Shown: positions 13,005 through 27,432 of the stretch, in pieces
Layout of the letters: every line of letters begins with the position of its first letter
Numbering within the stretch: position 1 is the stretch's first letter
Origin: Paragordius varius
Taxonomy: Eukaryota; Nematomorpha
Assembly (NCBI GenBank): GCA_964247055.1
Contig: OZ176050.1
Coordinates: forward strand, 6,014,001 to 6,078,000
Length of the DNA: 64,000 nt
Direction: 5' to 3'
Translations under genes and position numbers: made by a program
The notes under the pieces: generated by a model
The model's input: the letters and a program-made list of their open reading frames with translations, nothing else
What the model was told of the DNA's origin: nothing
The model's database searches: none

Positions 13005-16000
13005 TAAAAATTCGTCTATTAAGCAATTTTCCGGAAAACATTAACACCATTTAAATTTAATTATGCCTCAAACATTTCTTTCAAAAACGTATTAATAATA
13101 ATGGTTGCATTTTAAATATGCTTCCATGTTGAGCCCCACTCATTGTTAATACTTTTTTTTAAAGAATATATCTTGAGTATAGATAAAACCAAATTATTTT
13201 ATAATATCTTCCTTCTCGAGAAAAAATATATTCGAAATGCCATATCTAAAATAAATGTATGAAGCAACTTTCCTGAAAATCGTTTGGGTTTTAAATGTAT
13301 ATATTTTTATCATTTATAAAGCGCCCAGCGGAAAAGAGTCACTTTTTTGAACAGTAGGTATAACAACATGAAATTTTTGATGTTTTCCTGTGTGAAATTG
13401 GATAATTTTAGCGGAAAGAAAACCACTAAATCACAAGTTCTATTTCAATAAATAAAAAATACAAATAAATTTATCAATTTGAAATAGGTTCCCGGGAGAG
13501 TTTCAAAAATATATAAAAATAAAGTTAAATATATTGCAAAATTATATTCAATATTAGTATGCAAACAAAATATATTTTATAAATTTATGAATGCGCATTG
13601 CGTAATTGAGCCACTTTTTTTAAATAAACCCCCGTTTTTACTCCAAAAAATAGGGTTTAAAAAATGCAAGAAACCAAATCATGTCCTTAAAACAACTTTC
13701 TCTAGGGTCCATTCAAATTACATGATAAAATATATTAAATTTCCGATCATGCCAAATGGTAAAGTTAAATGGTTTTTAGTTCAGACTCATACTTTCTAAA
13801 AGTTGGGATAGATTAAATTTATCATTAAAGCTGGTCCGCGTCCATTAATTTAAAAATGTCGCAATATATAATATTTATTTGTAAAAATATTTTTTGGTGT
13901 TGTTATGTTTAAACGATATAGATTTTCCCATAAATATACTGACGAAATAATTTGTTTTCTTATGAGGAGTCAGTTTAATCGACGCCGAATATTGATTTAA
14001 TATTTACGAACCTGGCCGAACTGTAAGACTCTAATCACCAAACCACGCACTAAATAATGCAGCAACAAATGGGAAAACCGGTATACCCATTCAAATCCAA
14101 ATATCGAAAGAATATAATCATTAATGAATGCCCCGACAATAGCTTCGCCCTTTTTTTGAAATAGGCTCCCAGTTCGGGCCCACCCCGTGTGAAAAACGGT
14201 TTTTTTTCAAAACAGAAGTCCACAAAAATCGTGTCTTTGATACAATTTTCCGGAGAACGTGTTGGACCATTCAATTTCAAATATGATTTTTATTTACTTA
14301 TTTTCGATTGCGCCGAACATAGTCGGCTCGCTTTTTTAGGCCCTCTTTTTACTCGCTCCCCCCGTAAAATGCCATTTTTTTCAAAAAAAAAAGTCCACAA
14401 AAATATTTTTTTAAATCTATTTTTCGCCCAAGGTATGAGTCCGTAAAAATTCAATAGGATTCCACGTATTCCCTGTTAAAAGGCAAAAATTTTAGTCAAG
14501 CGTTTCTTTGATGATAGCTGCTGAGTAAGGCGCTACCCGCGAAAAACCGACTCGTCATATCAAAATAGCGTGCTTTTGGGGCTAAATCTCAGAAAACCTA
14601 TCAGGCCATATGAGTTCAATAGCTGCTTAAAGTATTACCCGTAAAAAGTCAAAAATTTTGGTCGAGCGGACTTTTAGAATTAGCCGTTAAATCCCTTTAC
14701 TCCCTAAAAAATGCGCTATCATTGAACTGTTATTTAGTTTCGAATCCATTCTTCCATAAACTATTAGGAATGAACGATGATTTCAGGTATAAAGGTAAAA
14801 TTCATTTTTATATTATCCTCTGGGTAGGAGGTTACGCCTACAACTGCGCTATCATATTAATAAAAATATGTCTATTATTTTGTTTATCCGATCTATTCCT
14901 GTCTGATGGCTATTAGATATTGGAGCTGTCGGATCTTCTGATATAAGATTTGCTAACTTATTTTCGTCAATGTTACCTATCGCTTTTATATGTTTTTTCT
15001 TTGAATGCCATACAAATATATATTACCAATTTCTCCGATTATCATAAGTATGCATAGACACTGTCCAAAATAACCAAATTTTAAATTATTCGATAGTATT
15101 CCTGATATTCCCATTTAGAATGATTTCAATTGAAGATTAAAAATATTTGTACGACATATTCTAATCTTATTTGAAGTCATATATAGCTAGTTTAAAGTGT
15201 TGCCTGTATAATTATACAGGCAATACTAGCCTCTTTCATAGTTGGTATATACCTTATAGATATTATAGTAAACAACTTATTTATCTGACTAGTATTTCTT
15301 GCCTAAATATATAAAATAAAGCACTAAAACATTATTACCTTTAATAAACATTCGCCCAAAATATATTTTTTTATACATGTTCAAAATTTCCATAACCTAC
15401 CATATACATAGATTAAATTTACTTTATTTAGGCTAAAACAGTTTTCAGATTCCATTATACTTCTCGAGATATCCGCTTTTGTAATAACCTTAATCCCGAA
15501 AAAAACAGGTTCAAAAATTTCTCCATCTCAACAGGATGAGGAAAGGTCATTCCCCTCGATTATTAATCCATGTCATTGAGCCGGCTCAACAAGCTCATTC
15601 GCATGGGCCTTAGACTTAGCCAAAAAAAATCATTAACCATATTGTACGATAATTTCGTGATTTTACTATGGAAAATGACCACAAAATCAGGATTAATATA
15701 AAAGGGGATACTCATGTTTATACTAATCAGAGGTAATTGTTTAGGTTGAATTCGATCCCTTGGAAATATAATAACTAGTTGCCTTCACTTATCTCTTTCC
15801 CTACTTCCTTTAATTCTCTACTTATAAATCTAATTCCTCTACAGCGGTTAGCACATTGGTCTCTTTTTTCCTTTAACTTTCCCAAAAATCTAATCCTTCT
15901 TAGGGTAGTTCTCTTTAAGTTACGTTCTTTTATTGTTTCATTCTTACCCTTGAGACCACCTTATATTCAACAGGAAAACCCATGCATTTCATTACTCTTG

Positions 16001-17202
16001 ACTTAGTTTTCATAGTGATATCTTTACTTTTTAATTTAATTTACTTGTTCGCAGTTCCTAATACTATGCGGCCTTTAATATCTGAAGCAAACAAAATTAA
16101 GTGTTGAAGAAAAATGAAAGTTAGTATATTACCTCAAAAATCAGTAAGAATAGACAATGTATACATAAAATAATAGCACAACAACTTTCTAATGCAGCAA
16201 ACCTTTTTAAATTTATTAAAAGCAGGTGGCGTTAAGTAAAAACTAGAGAGATTCTTGGTGAGTTAGTGAAAGGGACAAACCTAAGCATATTTCCTTTGTA
16301 ATAAATGTGATGCATGGGCAATAAATTTTTTCACTGATGTATCGATTGGCAATTGCGACATCTATATTTTAAACATATTTTATGAACAAATTATACCAAT
16401 ATAAATTGGTAACACTATCAAATTCTATAAAAATATATTAAAAAATGGTTGAAGAAAGGGATGACCTGATATGGGTAAGAAATATAATTCAGAATTTGCA
16501 GAGTCATAAAAGTATAAACAAAATGAAATGGCTTATGAAAAAAGCATGTAACAAGCAAAGAAAAAATAATAAACAATTCGATTTACAAGCAAAAATATAA
16601 ATTTATTTTTTGTGAATGAAACAGTAGGAAATCAAAAGAAACGACTCTTCCAATCCTGATATTAAGCAAAACAAAAGTTAGGGAAGACAATGTTTAAATC
16701 AATAAAGATAATAAAAATATTTTAATTAACGAAGATAGAGTTATAGCATAAGAATCTGGTGCTGGATGAGGATAAGTAAAATAAAAGAATAAAATGCCCT
16801 AAAAACGGTAACAAAATGCACACCCAACAAACAGGCCACGGGAGAGGAGCAATAAAAAAATATGAAAAATGGAAAATTGCCTATGAATGGTTAAATACCG
16901 TAAAAGAGTTTAAATTAACTTTATCTACAAGAGATATTATTTTCTTTAATAACACCAACCCCTAAAACTAAAAGTACCATGTGCCGTACATCTTTCCATA
17001 AATATACATATTTAATCAGGATATTTTTGTAACTTTTCTGTTATTTCCGAATCGTTGCATTATTATTATGATATTCACCATATTAAAAATAGCAGAAATA
17101 TTTAAAATATTTGTTTCTACTTATAATTGATAATTATATTAATAACACGTATTGACTAATTTAAATCGCAAATTTTTGTACAAAAATATATTTTTAGGAA
17201 GA
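13005..17202. other. Gene-poor AT-rich region with degenerate repeats
   Basis: At about 12180-12250, 13540-13640 and 14260-14420 similar blocks recur: an ATGxGCxxAxxGAGCCRCTTTTTT-type core followed by an A/C-rich run, and GTCCACAAAAATC-type sequence at 14216 and 14391. They look like decayed copies of one repeat with spacing I could not make regular. Short open segments at 14722-14916 and 15779-16006 match nothing known. No gene is supported. Confidence 0.5.
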
Positions 17203-18931
17203 CTAGACATATGATATTTTATCATCTATCACATTTATATTAGAAATCTTTGCGCATTTTTTGTGTAAGATTTTGACCATTTTTTCTTTATCAATTTGTT
17301 CCAAAGTTAATCCACTTTTCATAGCAAACTTGCAGTACCGTTTAAACATCTATGAAATATATATATATATATATATAAATAATGTTTAAGTGGGTGCTTT
17401 ACATTCGTCGTTAAGATTTTTTTAATATTAAATAAACCTTTACAGTCTAAAAAAGCCGAAAAATTTTATATGGGCCAAGCATTTTTTTAGGTTATTATTA
17501 TGATAAATTATGTTAGGTTTTTTATAAATAATTCAAGATGCAAAAAAATCCATAGTCAAAACATTTTATACATATTTGTATACGTACTTAGCGAAAAATA
17601 AACGTAAAATATCAACAATGACCATAACTATATTTCAATTTTCTAAATTCCCTGTGACATGTACGGCTAAATTAAAAGATTTAATGTGATAGATGTAAGA
17701 TATTTAGAGATAACAATTTACATAATTTAATATTTTATAAATAAAGATTTTTTTAGATAATATAACCAAACATCAATTAAACGGTTCAAAACGTTTAAGA
17801 TAAAAAAACTCTTTTCGCATTATCTTAAATCTAAAAATTTAGCTTTTCTTACCAAAAAAGAGTTTTTGGAGCGCTAAGATTCAGATGAAATTAAAAATGT
17901 TTAAAATAAAAACATTGCTAAAATTTTTGATTATCATTTAATTATCGATCCAATACGAAAATCTCAATCTAATTATCTAATAAATATTCCTTTTGCTTAA
18001 TGACAAAATCTAGAACGCTATTTAGCAGTATTAATTTTATTTCGAAAATCCGATTTTTCTTTAAGCATTAAAAATTTGAATGTATATTTATACTTAAATA
18101 TGGATAATCCTATAACACATACTTATTGTTATGTGTAATGAAAACTATATAATTCAAAAATAATTCACCCTACCTTCTTGATGAATACTTTAAGGGTTAA
18201 AGACTTGTGTTTCATCATAACCTTGTTAATATTGGCATCATAATTAAATTTTTGTTGGGATATTTTGTCATTATTTTGCAAAGGGGTTTTATTAACATCT
18301 ATCGTTTCAGTTTTTTCGTTTTCTAAAACGGTTTCATTGGAAATTTTAGTTTTTTTATTGGGACTATAACCATTTTTTATTGGCCTTTTTAAAATATCTT
18401 CCTTAATATTTTCATTATCATGTTGATTATCATTCAATATTTCCCATATCTTATCACAAATCATAGTATCCTTAATCCGCAAACTATTTGCCATAAAATT
18501 CTAAAAATTAATTATTTGGCTAACATAAAATTTTGCTTTTTTTCTGGGAATATTTGGATAATTTAGCATATTCTTAATAGTTCCTTTTAATTTGAGGTCT
18601 ATATTTGGATTATTTGCATAGTGCTGCTGAAGCTTCTGTGAAATTATAAAAAATATACTTCTAGCCATTTTTCTTGCTTGATTTCACCTTTATTTACATT
18701 TTTATTTGGATCATATGAACTCCCAGAATACTTTTCCGTTTCACTAATGCATTTTGTATGAGAATCATATTCATCACCACTAAACATTACATATTAAAAT
18801 TACTAAAATATCTGGCCACAATCTAAGCACGATAGTTTTTTGCTTTGTTTGCAGCGGTATTTCATAAAATGCTTTAATACTTGTTGCTTTTTAACATTTT
18901 CGCCACAAGTGTCGCAGGAAAAAAATACCAT
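17203..18931 (-). CDS. LYAR: LYAR zinc-finger nucleolar growth regulator
   Basis: LYAR is a nucleolar C2HC zinc-finger protein linked to ribosome production and cell growth. Minus-strand exons are 18931-18804, 18779-18659, 18635-18525, 18500-18174 and 17349-17203, giving 277 residues in one unbroken frame (vertebrate LYAR about 380). The N-terminus reads MVFFSCDTCGENVKKQQV, then KHFMKYRCKQSKKLSCLDCG, covering the paired zinc fingers, with GDEYDSHTKCISETEKY following. Then come IPRKKAKF joined to NFMANSLRIKDTM, IWEIL, a polar basic linker, and a C-terminal LTLKVFIKK...MVKILHKKCAKI segment like the family's winged-helix-like end. Three introns are 24, 23 and 24 nt; the fourth is 824 nt. Each short intron splits a conserved motif and its removal restores it. 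Confidence 0.9.
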
Positions 18932-19447
18932 GCTTTTGAGTTGGTATATATGTCAGCAGATGCACGTTTGCCATTCAAACCTATCCAGTAAAAAATTGTA
19001 TTAACTTCTTTCAAATTGCTAATATTTCGTGCAAAAAATAGAGTCTATAAATAATTATCGTAAATATATATCATCAGGAATCTTATGGGGCTTTTCGTTT
19101 TGTGCTTAATAAAGATATAAGATAATTATTGTGACTTTTGTGGTTTCTATATAAGAAAATAGCAAAATATGCACCGATTTCTCCAAATATTTATTTGGCG
19201 AAAGCTGAAGACCCGTTAAAAGGAGCAAGTTTTCTCAAAAACCCAAAATAGCAACATTGCTCGATAAAAATTATATTGATATTAACATTAAAAAAGGGTT
19301 TTTCAAAAATTGTATATTGTTCAAACATTAATTTCTAGCAAAATTTTGGTAAAATGATTATTATGGCTTTTTATAGATTATCAAATGGATTAACATTTGA
19401 GATATTATAAACTCACTTATCTATATAAATTCGATGATACTATTTAT
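18932..19447. other. AT-rich spacer upstream of LYAR
   Basis: This probably holds the LYAR promoter. No element or ORF can be named in it. Confidence 0.5.
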
Positions 19448-19767
19448 CAGGGGTCGGCAACCTGCGGCCCAATTGAAACCTTCATACGACCCAATAATTT
19501 TTTCCTAAAAAGTCTTAAAAAACAATAAAATTTTACTTCGACTGTGCGAAAATTTAATTTTGTTAAAACAAATTTAATTAGCATTACTTTGTTTTGTGTA
19601 AAGGGTTGCTTAAAACACATTCTTTCATTACCACTAGCACCCACACTAACTTAGATAATGGTTTACAAAATCGTATTAAACAAGATAAATATATAACAGT
19701 ATGATAAATATGCACTCGGTTATATTAAGTTAAAATATATATGCGTTATAGAGAATATTAGATAGTA

Positions 19768-20354
19768 TTAACACTTGGATACAACACACTCATTTTAGTT
19801 CTTCGATTCAAATTGGGGTAGTTAGATACCCCAGGCCTGTTTAAAATCAAATACTTTAAAAAAAATGGAAGGAATCGAAACCATGGCAAAATTTTGCATT
19901 TATATAACATTAATAAACCAAAGTATATTAAAAATTTTATTCAAAAATACTTGATATTACTTATTTTGAGCTAAAACCGAAAGGTAAAAATTTCGTCAAC
20001 GGGACATGTGTCAAATTTTATAATTAAAAAATAATACAAAATAAACCGCTTTTTCTATTTCTATCAATGTTAGATGTAATTTATATAAAATAGCTTTAGT
20101 TTTACCCTTAAAATTAAAAGAAGACGATATTTTGCAAAAATTTTGTAAAATAAAAATGGCGTCGAAGTAGTTTGAGATAAAACTTTTTTTTCAAAACAAA
20201 ATTCTATCAAGATATTTTGGCATATTTATATAATATTTATCAGGATAGAAGCATAAATTTATATTGGAACCGTTTTCTTCCGTAGTTTTTTAAAAATTTT
20301 AATTTAAATTTAGTCTGGGGTATTTAGATACCCCAATTTGAATCGAAGTGTTAA
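19768..20354 (+). mobile_element. TTAA-flanked piggyBac-like MITE, copy 2
   Basis: TTAA bounds both ends (19768-19771 and 20351-20354); 587 bp. The left end has the 27-bp spacer GGATACAACAC...CCTT between the outer CACTT and the inner repeat, and the right end has none. It is closely similar to copies 3 to 5 and lies in the hAT relic between its left end and the nested hAT elements. Confidence 0.9.
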
Positions 20355-20473
20355 ACTAAACTATTAGTATAATTATATAGGATATAGTCGATAAAATTTA
20401 TTTTACATGTAAATGGCAAATATATCTTCTTTATACATGTCTTAATATAAGGCTTATCATTATATCCCTAGAC

Positions 20474-23400
20474 TAGGGTGACCAGATTTTATGAAGGCAA
20501 AAGCGTGACAAATCTGAAAAAAGGGGGGGGCATGGGGAGGTACAACCAAAAAATTTTATCCAAAAAATTTATTGTAAAATTTATTTATTTTTAACACAAA
20601 TACATTATATATATAAAAAATATCTCAGGTTATTCGTACCTTATTCATAAATTTACATGTGCACGAACAAAGGGTGAAGCGATTGTATACAATGTTCTTT
20701 CACCACATGCATTTTCTGAAATAGAAAAAAATTTGCAGAAAATAAATTTCATATTGCTATATTCTGATGCACAAAATTATTACCCACTCTCATTCTCTAC
20801 CCAGTGAAAATTCTGACATAAATTTTACCTCAATAATGAATATTCTGGAAAAAATTAATTTAAAAGACAAATTCTCAAAGTGCGCTGGGTGGAAATGCAA
20901 GGAGCGGCACAAAATATTTTTATTAATTTAGCAAATAATCTTAATCAAAACATTATTGGCGGATACACAACGCTATTCAAACAGCTGCTGATTTGTTACC
21001 CCTGGTTGTGGAAAATGTAGTGGTGAAAATGCTTGGATATTGTAGAAATTGTTGGTTAGCTTTTTTGCAAGCTATTAAAAAAATTTTAAAAATGTATGAT
21101 CGCCTACTATTTTTTATCACAAAACAAATGTCTAAAACTCCAAGTCGTGAAAGGTTAGAAAATAATTTTGTACCATTACCTAATCGCAATTTTATAAATC
21201 CTAAAAAACAAGGCTCAATGAATAGCCTGGATATAAAAATGTATTGTTACTGAAAAGATTATTTGGAAGACAAGACGGTGCATTCAAAGACAATTTTTTC
21301 TGAAGTATCATTATTAAATAAATATATTGATTGAAAACTTAAATTGTGGACAACAGAAAAAATACAAAAAAATAGAAATGGTTTGAAATAATCATTTTTA
21401 AACAAAATATATTCCATACATAAGGTGACCAGATTTTTTGAAGGAAAAAGCGGGACAAATCTGAGAAAAGGGGGGGGGGGGGGTCATTGGGGGGTACAAC
21501 CAAAAATTTTTATACAAAAAATTTATTGTAATATTTATTTATTTATAATACAAATACATTATAAATATAAAAAAATTTGTACCTTATTCAATAAATTTAC
21601 ATGTGCACGAACAAAGGGTGAAGTGATAGTAATATTTTAAAAAAAATAATAAAGACGAAATCATCACAAAGTGCGCTGGGTGATGCAAGAAGCGGCACAA
21701 AAAATATTTTTAACAATTTAGGGAATAATCTTAATCAAAACATCATTGGTAGATACACAACGCTATTCTAACAGCTACTGATTTGTTACCCCTGGATGTG
21801 GAAAATATAGATGTTAAAATGCTTGGATATTGTAGAACTGTTGGTTAGCTCTTTTGCCAGCGATTGAAATATTTATAAAAATGTGATTTCCTATTATTTT
21901 TTATCACAAGACAAAGGTCAAAATTTCTAGTCAAAAAAGGTTAGAAAATAATTTTATACAATTACCTAATCGTTAAAAAGCATCCAGAAAAACAAGGCTC
22001 AATGAATAGCCAGAATATAAGAATGTTTTATACAAACAGAAACGATTATTTGGAAGACAAGACGGTGCACAATGATACTTTTTTATGAAGTCTCATTACA
22101 AAATAAATATATTGAATGAAAACTTACATAACAACAGAAAAAAATACGTAGGATAGAAATGGTTAAAATAATCCTTTTTAAACAAATAATGTTCCATACA
22201 ATAATATTTTTAAAGTAGAATTTGCATTATCTTTACCTGAACCAATACTATTGAACGCGTTTTTCCACAGTAAATTAAGTAAGGACACGGAATCAAATTT
22301 AAATGTTAGATAAAAGCTATTTTATGTGTTCAAATATAATTTGACAAATTATGAAGACTTATACAATATTTTAAGTAATTTTGTTTATTTTTTAACATAA
22401 AAACTTTATAAATATAAGAAAATATTTTATTCTTTGGTATATTTTTTGTTTGAGTGAATGCGTTTTAGCAGATTGTCATCATTTTTTAAAATATTGTAGA
22501 AGTTTTCACAAGATTGTCAAATTATATTTGACAGATAAAACGGCCTTTAAAGTTTTAACATTTAAATTTGATGTTTCCGATGTCCACACCTGATTTACTG
22601 TGGAAAAAACGCCCTCAGTAGCAGCGTTTGTTCCAGGTAAAGATAGTGACAAATTTTTAAACTATTATTGTATGTATTCAAAATGTTGAAATATTTCCAA
22701 CCATTTCTTTTCTACTGTATATTTTTCTTTTGTCCATAATTTAAGTTTTTCATTAATATATCTTTTAACTAATGATTCTTCAAAGATCATTTTCTGAAAG
22801 ATTACTTTTTGAGAATTTTTGGGAACAGATATAATCAAATGATTTTTGAACATCGCACCAATTAAATTCTGATTTTAATGTTATCCAATGAAAATGATCA
22901 ATTTCATTGAATTGCGTCGTCCAGTCATAATCTTTACAGTTTGTATAAAACATTTTTATATGGTACAGGATATCTTGGCGATTTATTAAGCCTTGTTTTT
23001 CTAAATTATTTATTATATTGCGGATAATTATTGGTATAAAATTATTTTCTAACCGTTCTTGACATTGAAATTTTAGGTTACTGACTTCATTGGCTAATTA
23101 GATTGCCGAAATTTTGTCACCTTCTATAAATTTAATAGCATTTTGAAAGAGAGAAGCTTGATTATTAAGAATTCTAACCATATTTTTGAAGAATCAGTTT
23201 CAAAAAACTTTTTTAAAGTTGTAGGACATTTGTCCTGTGATAAAATTTTTTAAAGGATCATACATTTTTAAAATTCTTTCGATAGCTGGTATAAAAGCTA
23301 ACCAACGAGTTTTACAATATCCAAGGATTTTTTGATATTGAACTTCTACATTTTCACAGAATTCTTTAAGCGTTTCAACACGTACTGTGTAGATATGAAA

Positions 23401-26400
23401 ATAGGAATATATTTTAACAACTACATTTTCCACACCTAGGGGTAACAAATCAGCAGCTGTTAGAATAGCGTTGTGTATTATGCGCTGCACATCCAATGCC
23501 AATAATGTATGATTAAGATTATCTGTTAATTTATGAAAAATATTTTTTGTTCCCTCCTTGCTTTTCCACCAAAGTTCGTATTGGTGTTGTCAGCGCAATA
23601 TGCGATAATTTTGTCTTTTAAATTATTTTTTTCTAGAATATGCATTATTGAAGTAAATATTATTTCGGAGTTTTCACCGGGTAAAGAAATTAAATCTAAA
23701 ATTTTATTTTTACTCCGGTTTCTGAATCAAAATATCTTATTAAAGTGGGAAATAATTTTGTTTCATGGTGATTTGATGCATTAGAGTATAGGGATAAGAA
23801 ATTATTTTTTAGCAAATCTTTTTGTATTTCAGAAAATGCATGTGGCGAAAGGACATTGCACACAATGGCTTTAGCCTTTGTACGGGCACATGTAAATTTT
23901 TTATGGAATAACGTGCGAATAACCTGTGAGGTACAGTCCATAGATCTAAAGGAATGATTGTGATTAACGGCGTGAAAAGATAACACGCCCTCAGTTAGTG
24001 CCAAATTCTTTTCTTCCTCTCCAAAAGCGGTTTTTCGAAAAAAATCGCTCATTTTGTAAGATGATGCCGCCATATCTAAATATTTTTTATGTTTCTATGT
24101 CCATATGCTTTGTAATATCATGCTTGCCGCCATGTGCTAGGGTGAATTCCCCCTCGCATATAAGACATTTAACAGATGATTCATATTTCGTTTTTTTGAT
24201 AAAAGGAAAATCTTTCATTAATTCATCGTTGAATTTACAACCTCTTTTTGTGCTCATTTTTATAAACTACTATTAGTATAATACCTTAATTTTCTGGAAT
24301 TAATGTGTAAGGTACCGATTTGTGGTATTAATTTGGCTTTTTAATAATGTTAAGTAATAAAACTAAAATATTAGCATAGTAAATATTATATTACCTTAAT
24401 TTTCTGAAATAAACGTGTAAGCTACCGATTTGTGGTATTAATTTGTCTTTTTAATAATGATGACAATAGTAGTAGGAAGCAAAGTGTATATTCATATAGT
24501 ATAAATTCGAAAAAAATAAATATTTTTAATTTAAAAATAAAAAATTTTAATTTAAAATTGAATAGATTTTAAAGATATATAATGATAATCAATTTAAACG
24601 GATAAAAAAAATTTATTTGTATTAAAAAAAAAAATTTTTTTATATAATCGTGAAAAAGCGGGACATTTTAAATTGTAGCGGGAAGCGGGACAAAGTGTGA
24701 AAAAGCGGGACTGTCCCGCCAAAAGCGGGACGTCTGGTCACCTTATCCATACAATAATATTTTAAAAATTGTAGAATTTGCATTATCTTTACCTGGAACC
24801 ACTGATATTGAACGCGTTTCTACACAGTAAAACAGGTGTAGACACGGAAAAACCAAATTTAAATTTTGAAACTTTAAAACCTATTTTATGTATTCAAATA
24901 TAATTTGACAAATTATAATGAATTATACAATATTTTAAGTATTTTTTTTTATTTTTTAACACAAAAACTTCATAAAGAAAATATTTTATTTTTTGGTATA
25001 TTTATTATTTGAGTGAATGCGTTTTAGCAGATTGTCATTTTAAAATATTGTTGAAGTCTTCACAATTTGTCAAATTATATTAGACAGATAAAATGGCCTA
25101 TAAAGTTTCAACATTTAAATTTGATTTTTCCGATGTCCACACCTGGTTTACTGTGGAAAAAACGCGCTCAGTAGCAGCGTTGGTTTCAGATAAAGATAGT
25201 GCAAACTCCACAATTTTTAAAATATTATTGTATGGAACATAGTTTGTTTCAAAATGCTGAAATATTTCTAACCATTTATTTTCTACTGTATTTTTTTTGT
25301 TGTCCATAATTTAAGTTTTTCATTATTAATATATTTTTAACTAATGATACTTCAATAAAAAAAGATCATTTTTTGTTTGAAAATTTTTGGGAGATGGTAT
25401 TCAAATGATTGTAACATCGTCTCCAATTAAATTATGGTTTTAATGTTATGCATTGAAAATGATCAATTTCATTGAATTGCACACCGTCAAGTTATTCAAA
25501 TAATCTTTACAGATTGTATATAACATTTTTATATGGTACAGGATATCTTGGTTTATTAAGCCTTGTTTTTCTAAATTATTTAAAGTATTGGGAATGGTAT
25601 ATTATTATTTTCTAACCTTTCTTGACATTGGAATTTAAGGTTACTAACTTCATTGGCTACTTCGATTGCCGAAATTATGTCACCGTCTATCAATTTAATA
25701 ACATTTTGAAAGAGAGAAGCTTGATTATGTAGGAACTCTAACCATATTTTTGAAGAATCACTTTCAAAAAACCAAAGTTGTAGGACATTTGTCCTGTGAC
25801 AAAAAATAGAATTTTAAAGGATCATACATTTTAAAATTCTTTCGATAGCTGGCAGAAGAACTATCCAACGAGTTTTACAAAATCCAAGCATTTTGTAATA
25901 TTTAACTTCTGCATTTCACATAATTTCTTAAGAGCAACACGTACCGTGTGTATATAAAAATAGGAATATATTTTAACAACTATATTTTCTACGTCGTAAC
26001 AAATAAACAGCTGTTTGAATAGCGTTGTGTATTATATGCGCTGCACACCCAACGCCAACAATGTTTTGATTAGGATTATCTGCTAATTTATGAGAAATAT
26101 TTTTTGTTCCCCTCCTTGCTTTTCCACCGAAGTTCTTGGTGTTGTCAGCGCAATATGCGATGATTTTGTCTTTTAAATTATTTTTTCTAGAATATTCATT
26201 ATAGTAAAAATGTCGGCATTTTCACCGGGTAGAGAAATAAAATCTTTTTAATTTTTAATCTTGTTTCTGGATCAAAATATCTTATTGAAGTGGGAAATCA
26301 TTATGTTTCCTTGTGATTTGATGCATCAGAGTATAGCGATATGAAATTAATTTTCAGCATATCTTTTTGTATTTCAGAAAGGCATGTGGCGACATTGCAT

Positions 26401-27180
26401 ACAATGGCTTCAGCCTATGTATGGGCACATGTAATTTTATTTAAGGTGCGAATAAACTGTGAGGTACAATCCATAGATCTAAATAAATGATTGTGATTAA
26501 CGGTGTGAAAAGATAAAACGCCTTCGGCTAATGTCAAATTTTTTTCTTCCTCTCCAAAAGCGGTTTTTCGATAAAAATCGCTCATTTTGTAAAATGATGC
26601 CGCCATATCTAAACATTAATTATTCTGTGTTTCCATATGCTTTGTAATATCATACTTGCCGCCATGTGCTAGGTGAATTCCCCCTCGTATAAAGAACATT
26701 TAACCAATGATTCATTCTTAGTTTTTCTGATAAATGGAAATTCTTTCATTAATCGAATTTTCAACCTTTTTTGTGCTCATATTTTTAAACTAATATTAGT
26801 ATAAAAAATATTATACTACCTTAATTTTCTCGAGTAAACGTATAAGCTACCGATTTGTGGTATTAATTTATCTTTTAGAAAATGTTGGTAGGTAATAAAA
26901 CTAAATTATTAGTATAAAAGAATATTTTATTACCTGATTTGTGGTATTAATTTCTTTTTGATAATTTTGGCAGTAGGAGTAGGAAGCAAAGTGTATAATC
27001 ATATGATATAAATTGGAAAAAAATAAATATTTTTAATTTAAAAATAAAAAATTTTAATTTAAAATTGATAGATTTTAATGATAACTAATGATAAAAATTT
27101 AAACGGATAAAAAAAATTTAAATGTATTCAAAAAACATTTTTTTTATAATCGTAAAAAAGGGGGACGTCTGGTCACCCCA
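20474..27180 (-). mobile_element. hAT element A (BED-finger family), with element B nested inside
   Basis: Terminal repeats are TAGGGTGACCAGA (left) and the inverse of TGGGGTGACCAGA (right). The perfect 8-bp duplication CCCTAGAC flanks it at 20466-20473 and 27181-27188. Removing element B and its duplicated target leaves about 3.37 kb. The main transposase copy is on the minus strand at about 25080-26780, with MAASFYKMSDFYRKTAFGEE near its N-terminus and TNAATERVFSTVNQVWTSEK at the C-terminal dimerisation motif, and it carries many breaks. Near the left end is a second, plus-strand piece of the same transposase (20620-21412, then 24754-24960) with an internal deletion. Element B shares this inverted-duplication layout. 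Confidence 0.88.
21421..24745 (-). mobile_element. hAT element B, inserted in element A
   Basis: Terminal repeats are a perfect TAAGGTGACCAGA pair, flanked by a perfect 8-bp duplication TCCATACA (21413-21420 and 24746-24753); 3325 bp. The minus-strand transposase starts at 24257 (MSTKRGCKFNDELMKDFP) with a BED-type finger CLICEGEF...KHDITKH, then the second block with KMSDFFRKTAFGEEEKNLAL, FTCARTKAKAIVCNVLSPHA, the segment KILGYCKTRWLAFIPAIERI, and the end motif TERVFSTV in degraded form near 22600. Stops and frameshifts break it in several places, so it is inactive, but it is the best preserved copy here. Between the left end and about 22420 lies a plus-strand partial duplicate of the same transposase. 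Confidence 0.9.
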
Positions 27181-27188
27181 CCCTAGAC

Positions 27189-27365
27189 GTCAACCCGACC
27201 CCCGACACAACTAGACGGCTGTCACTGAGCCACCATTGACTGGTGTATGGAAGGGCAGGAAGGGACGTCTTTTGTGGACAGTGGCGACGTGGGTCTGCTA
27301 CACCCTTTTCTTGATACACCTTGATCAAAAATATTTATATTTCACCATTGAAAAAATGTAATAAA
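27189..27365. other. GC-rich patch next to hAT element A
   Basis: From 27189 to about 27310 the GC content is far above that of the surroundings. It lies just before the GTF2IRD2-like transposase start and is probably the 5' region of that hAT relic. It matches no RNA gene I know. Confidence 0.4.
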
Positions 27366-27432
27366 ATGTCAAAGAAAAGAAAAATTAAGGAAGAAAATCG
27401 ATAAGTAAATTGGACTTATGATTATTGTTTTC

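Noticed and set aside
27189-27320. The GC-rich patch as an rRNA, tRNA or other RNA gene
   Set aside because: It has no cloverleaf and no familiar rRNA motif, and its position fits the 5' region of the hAT relic.
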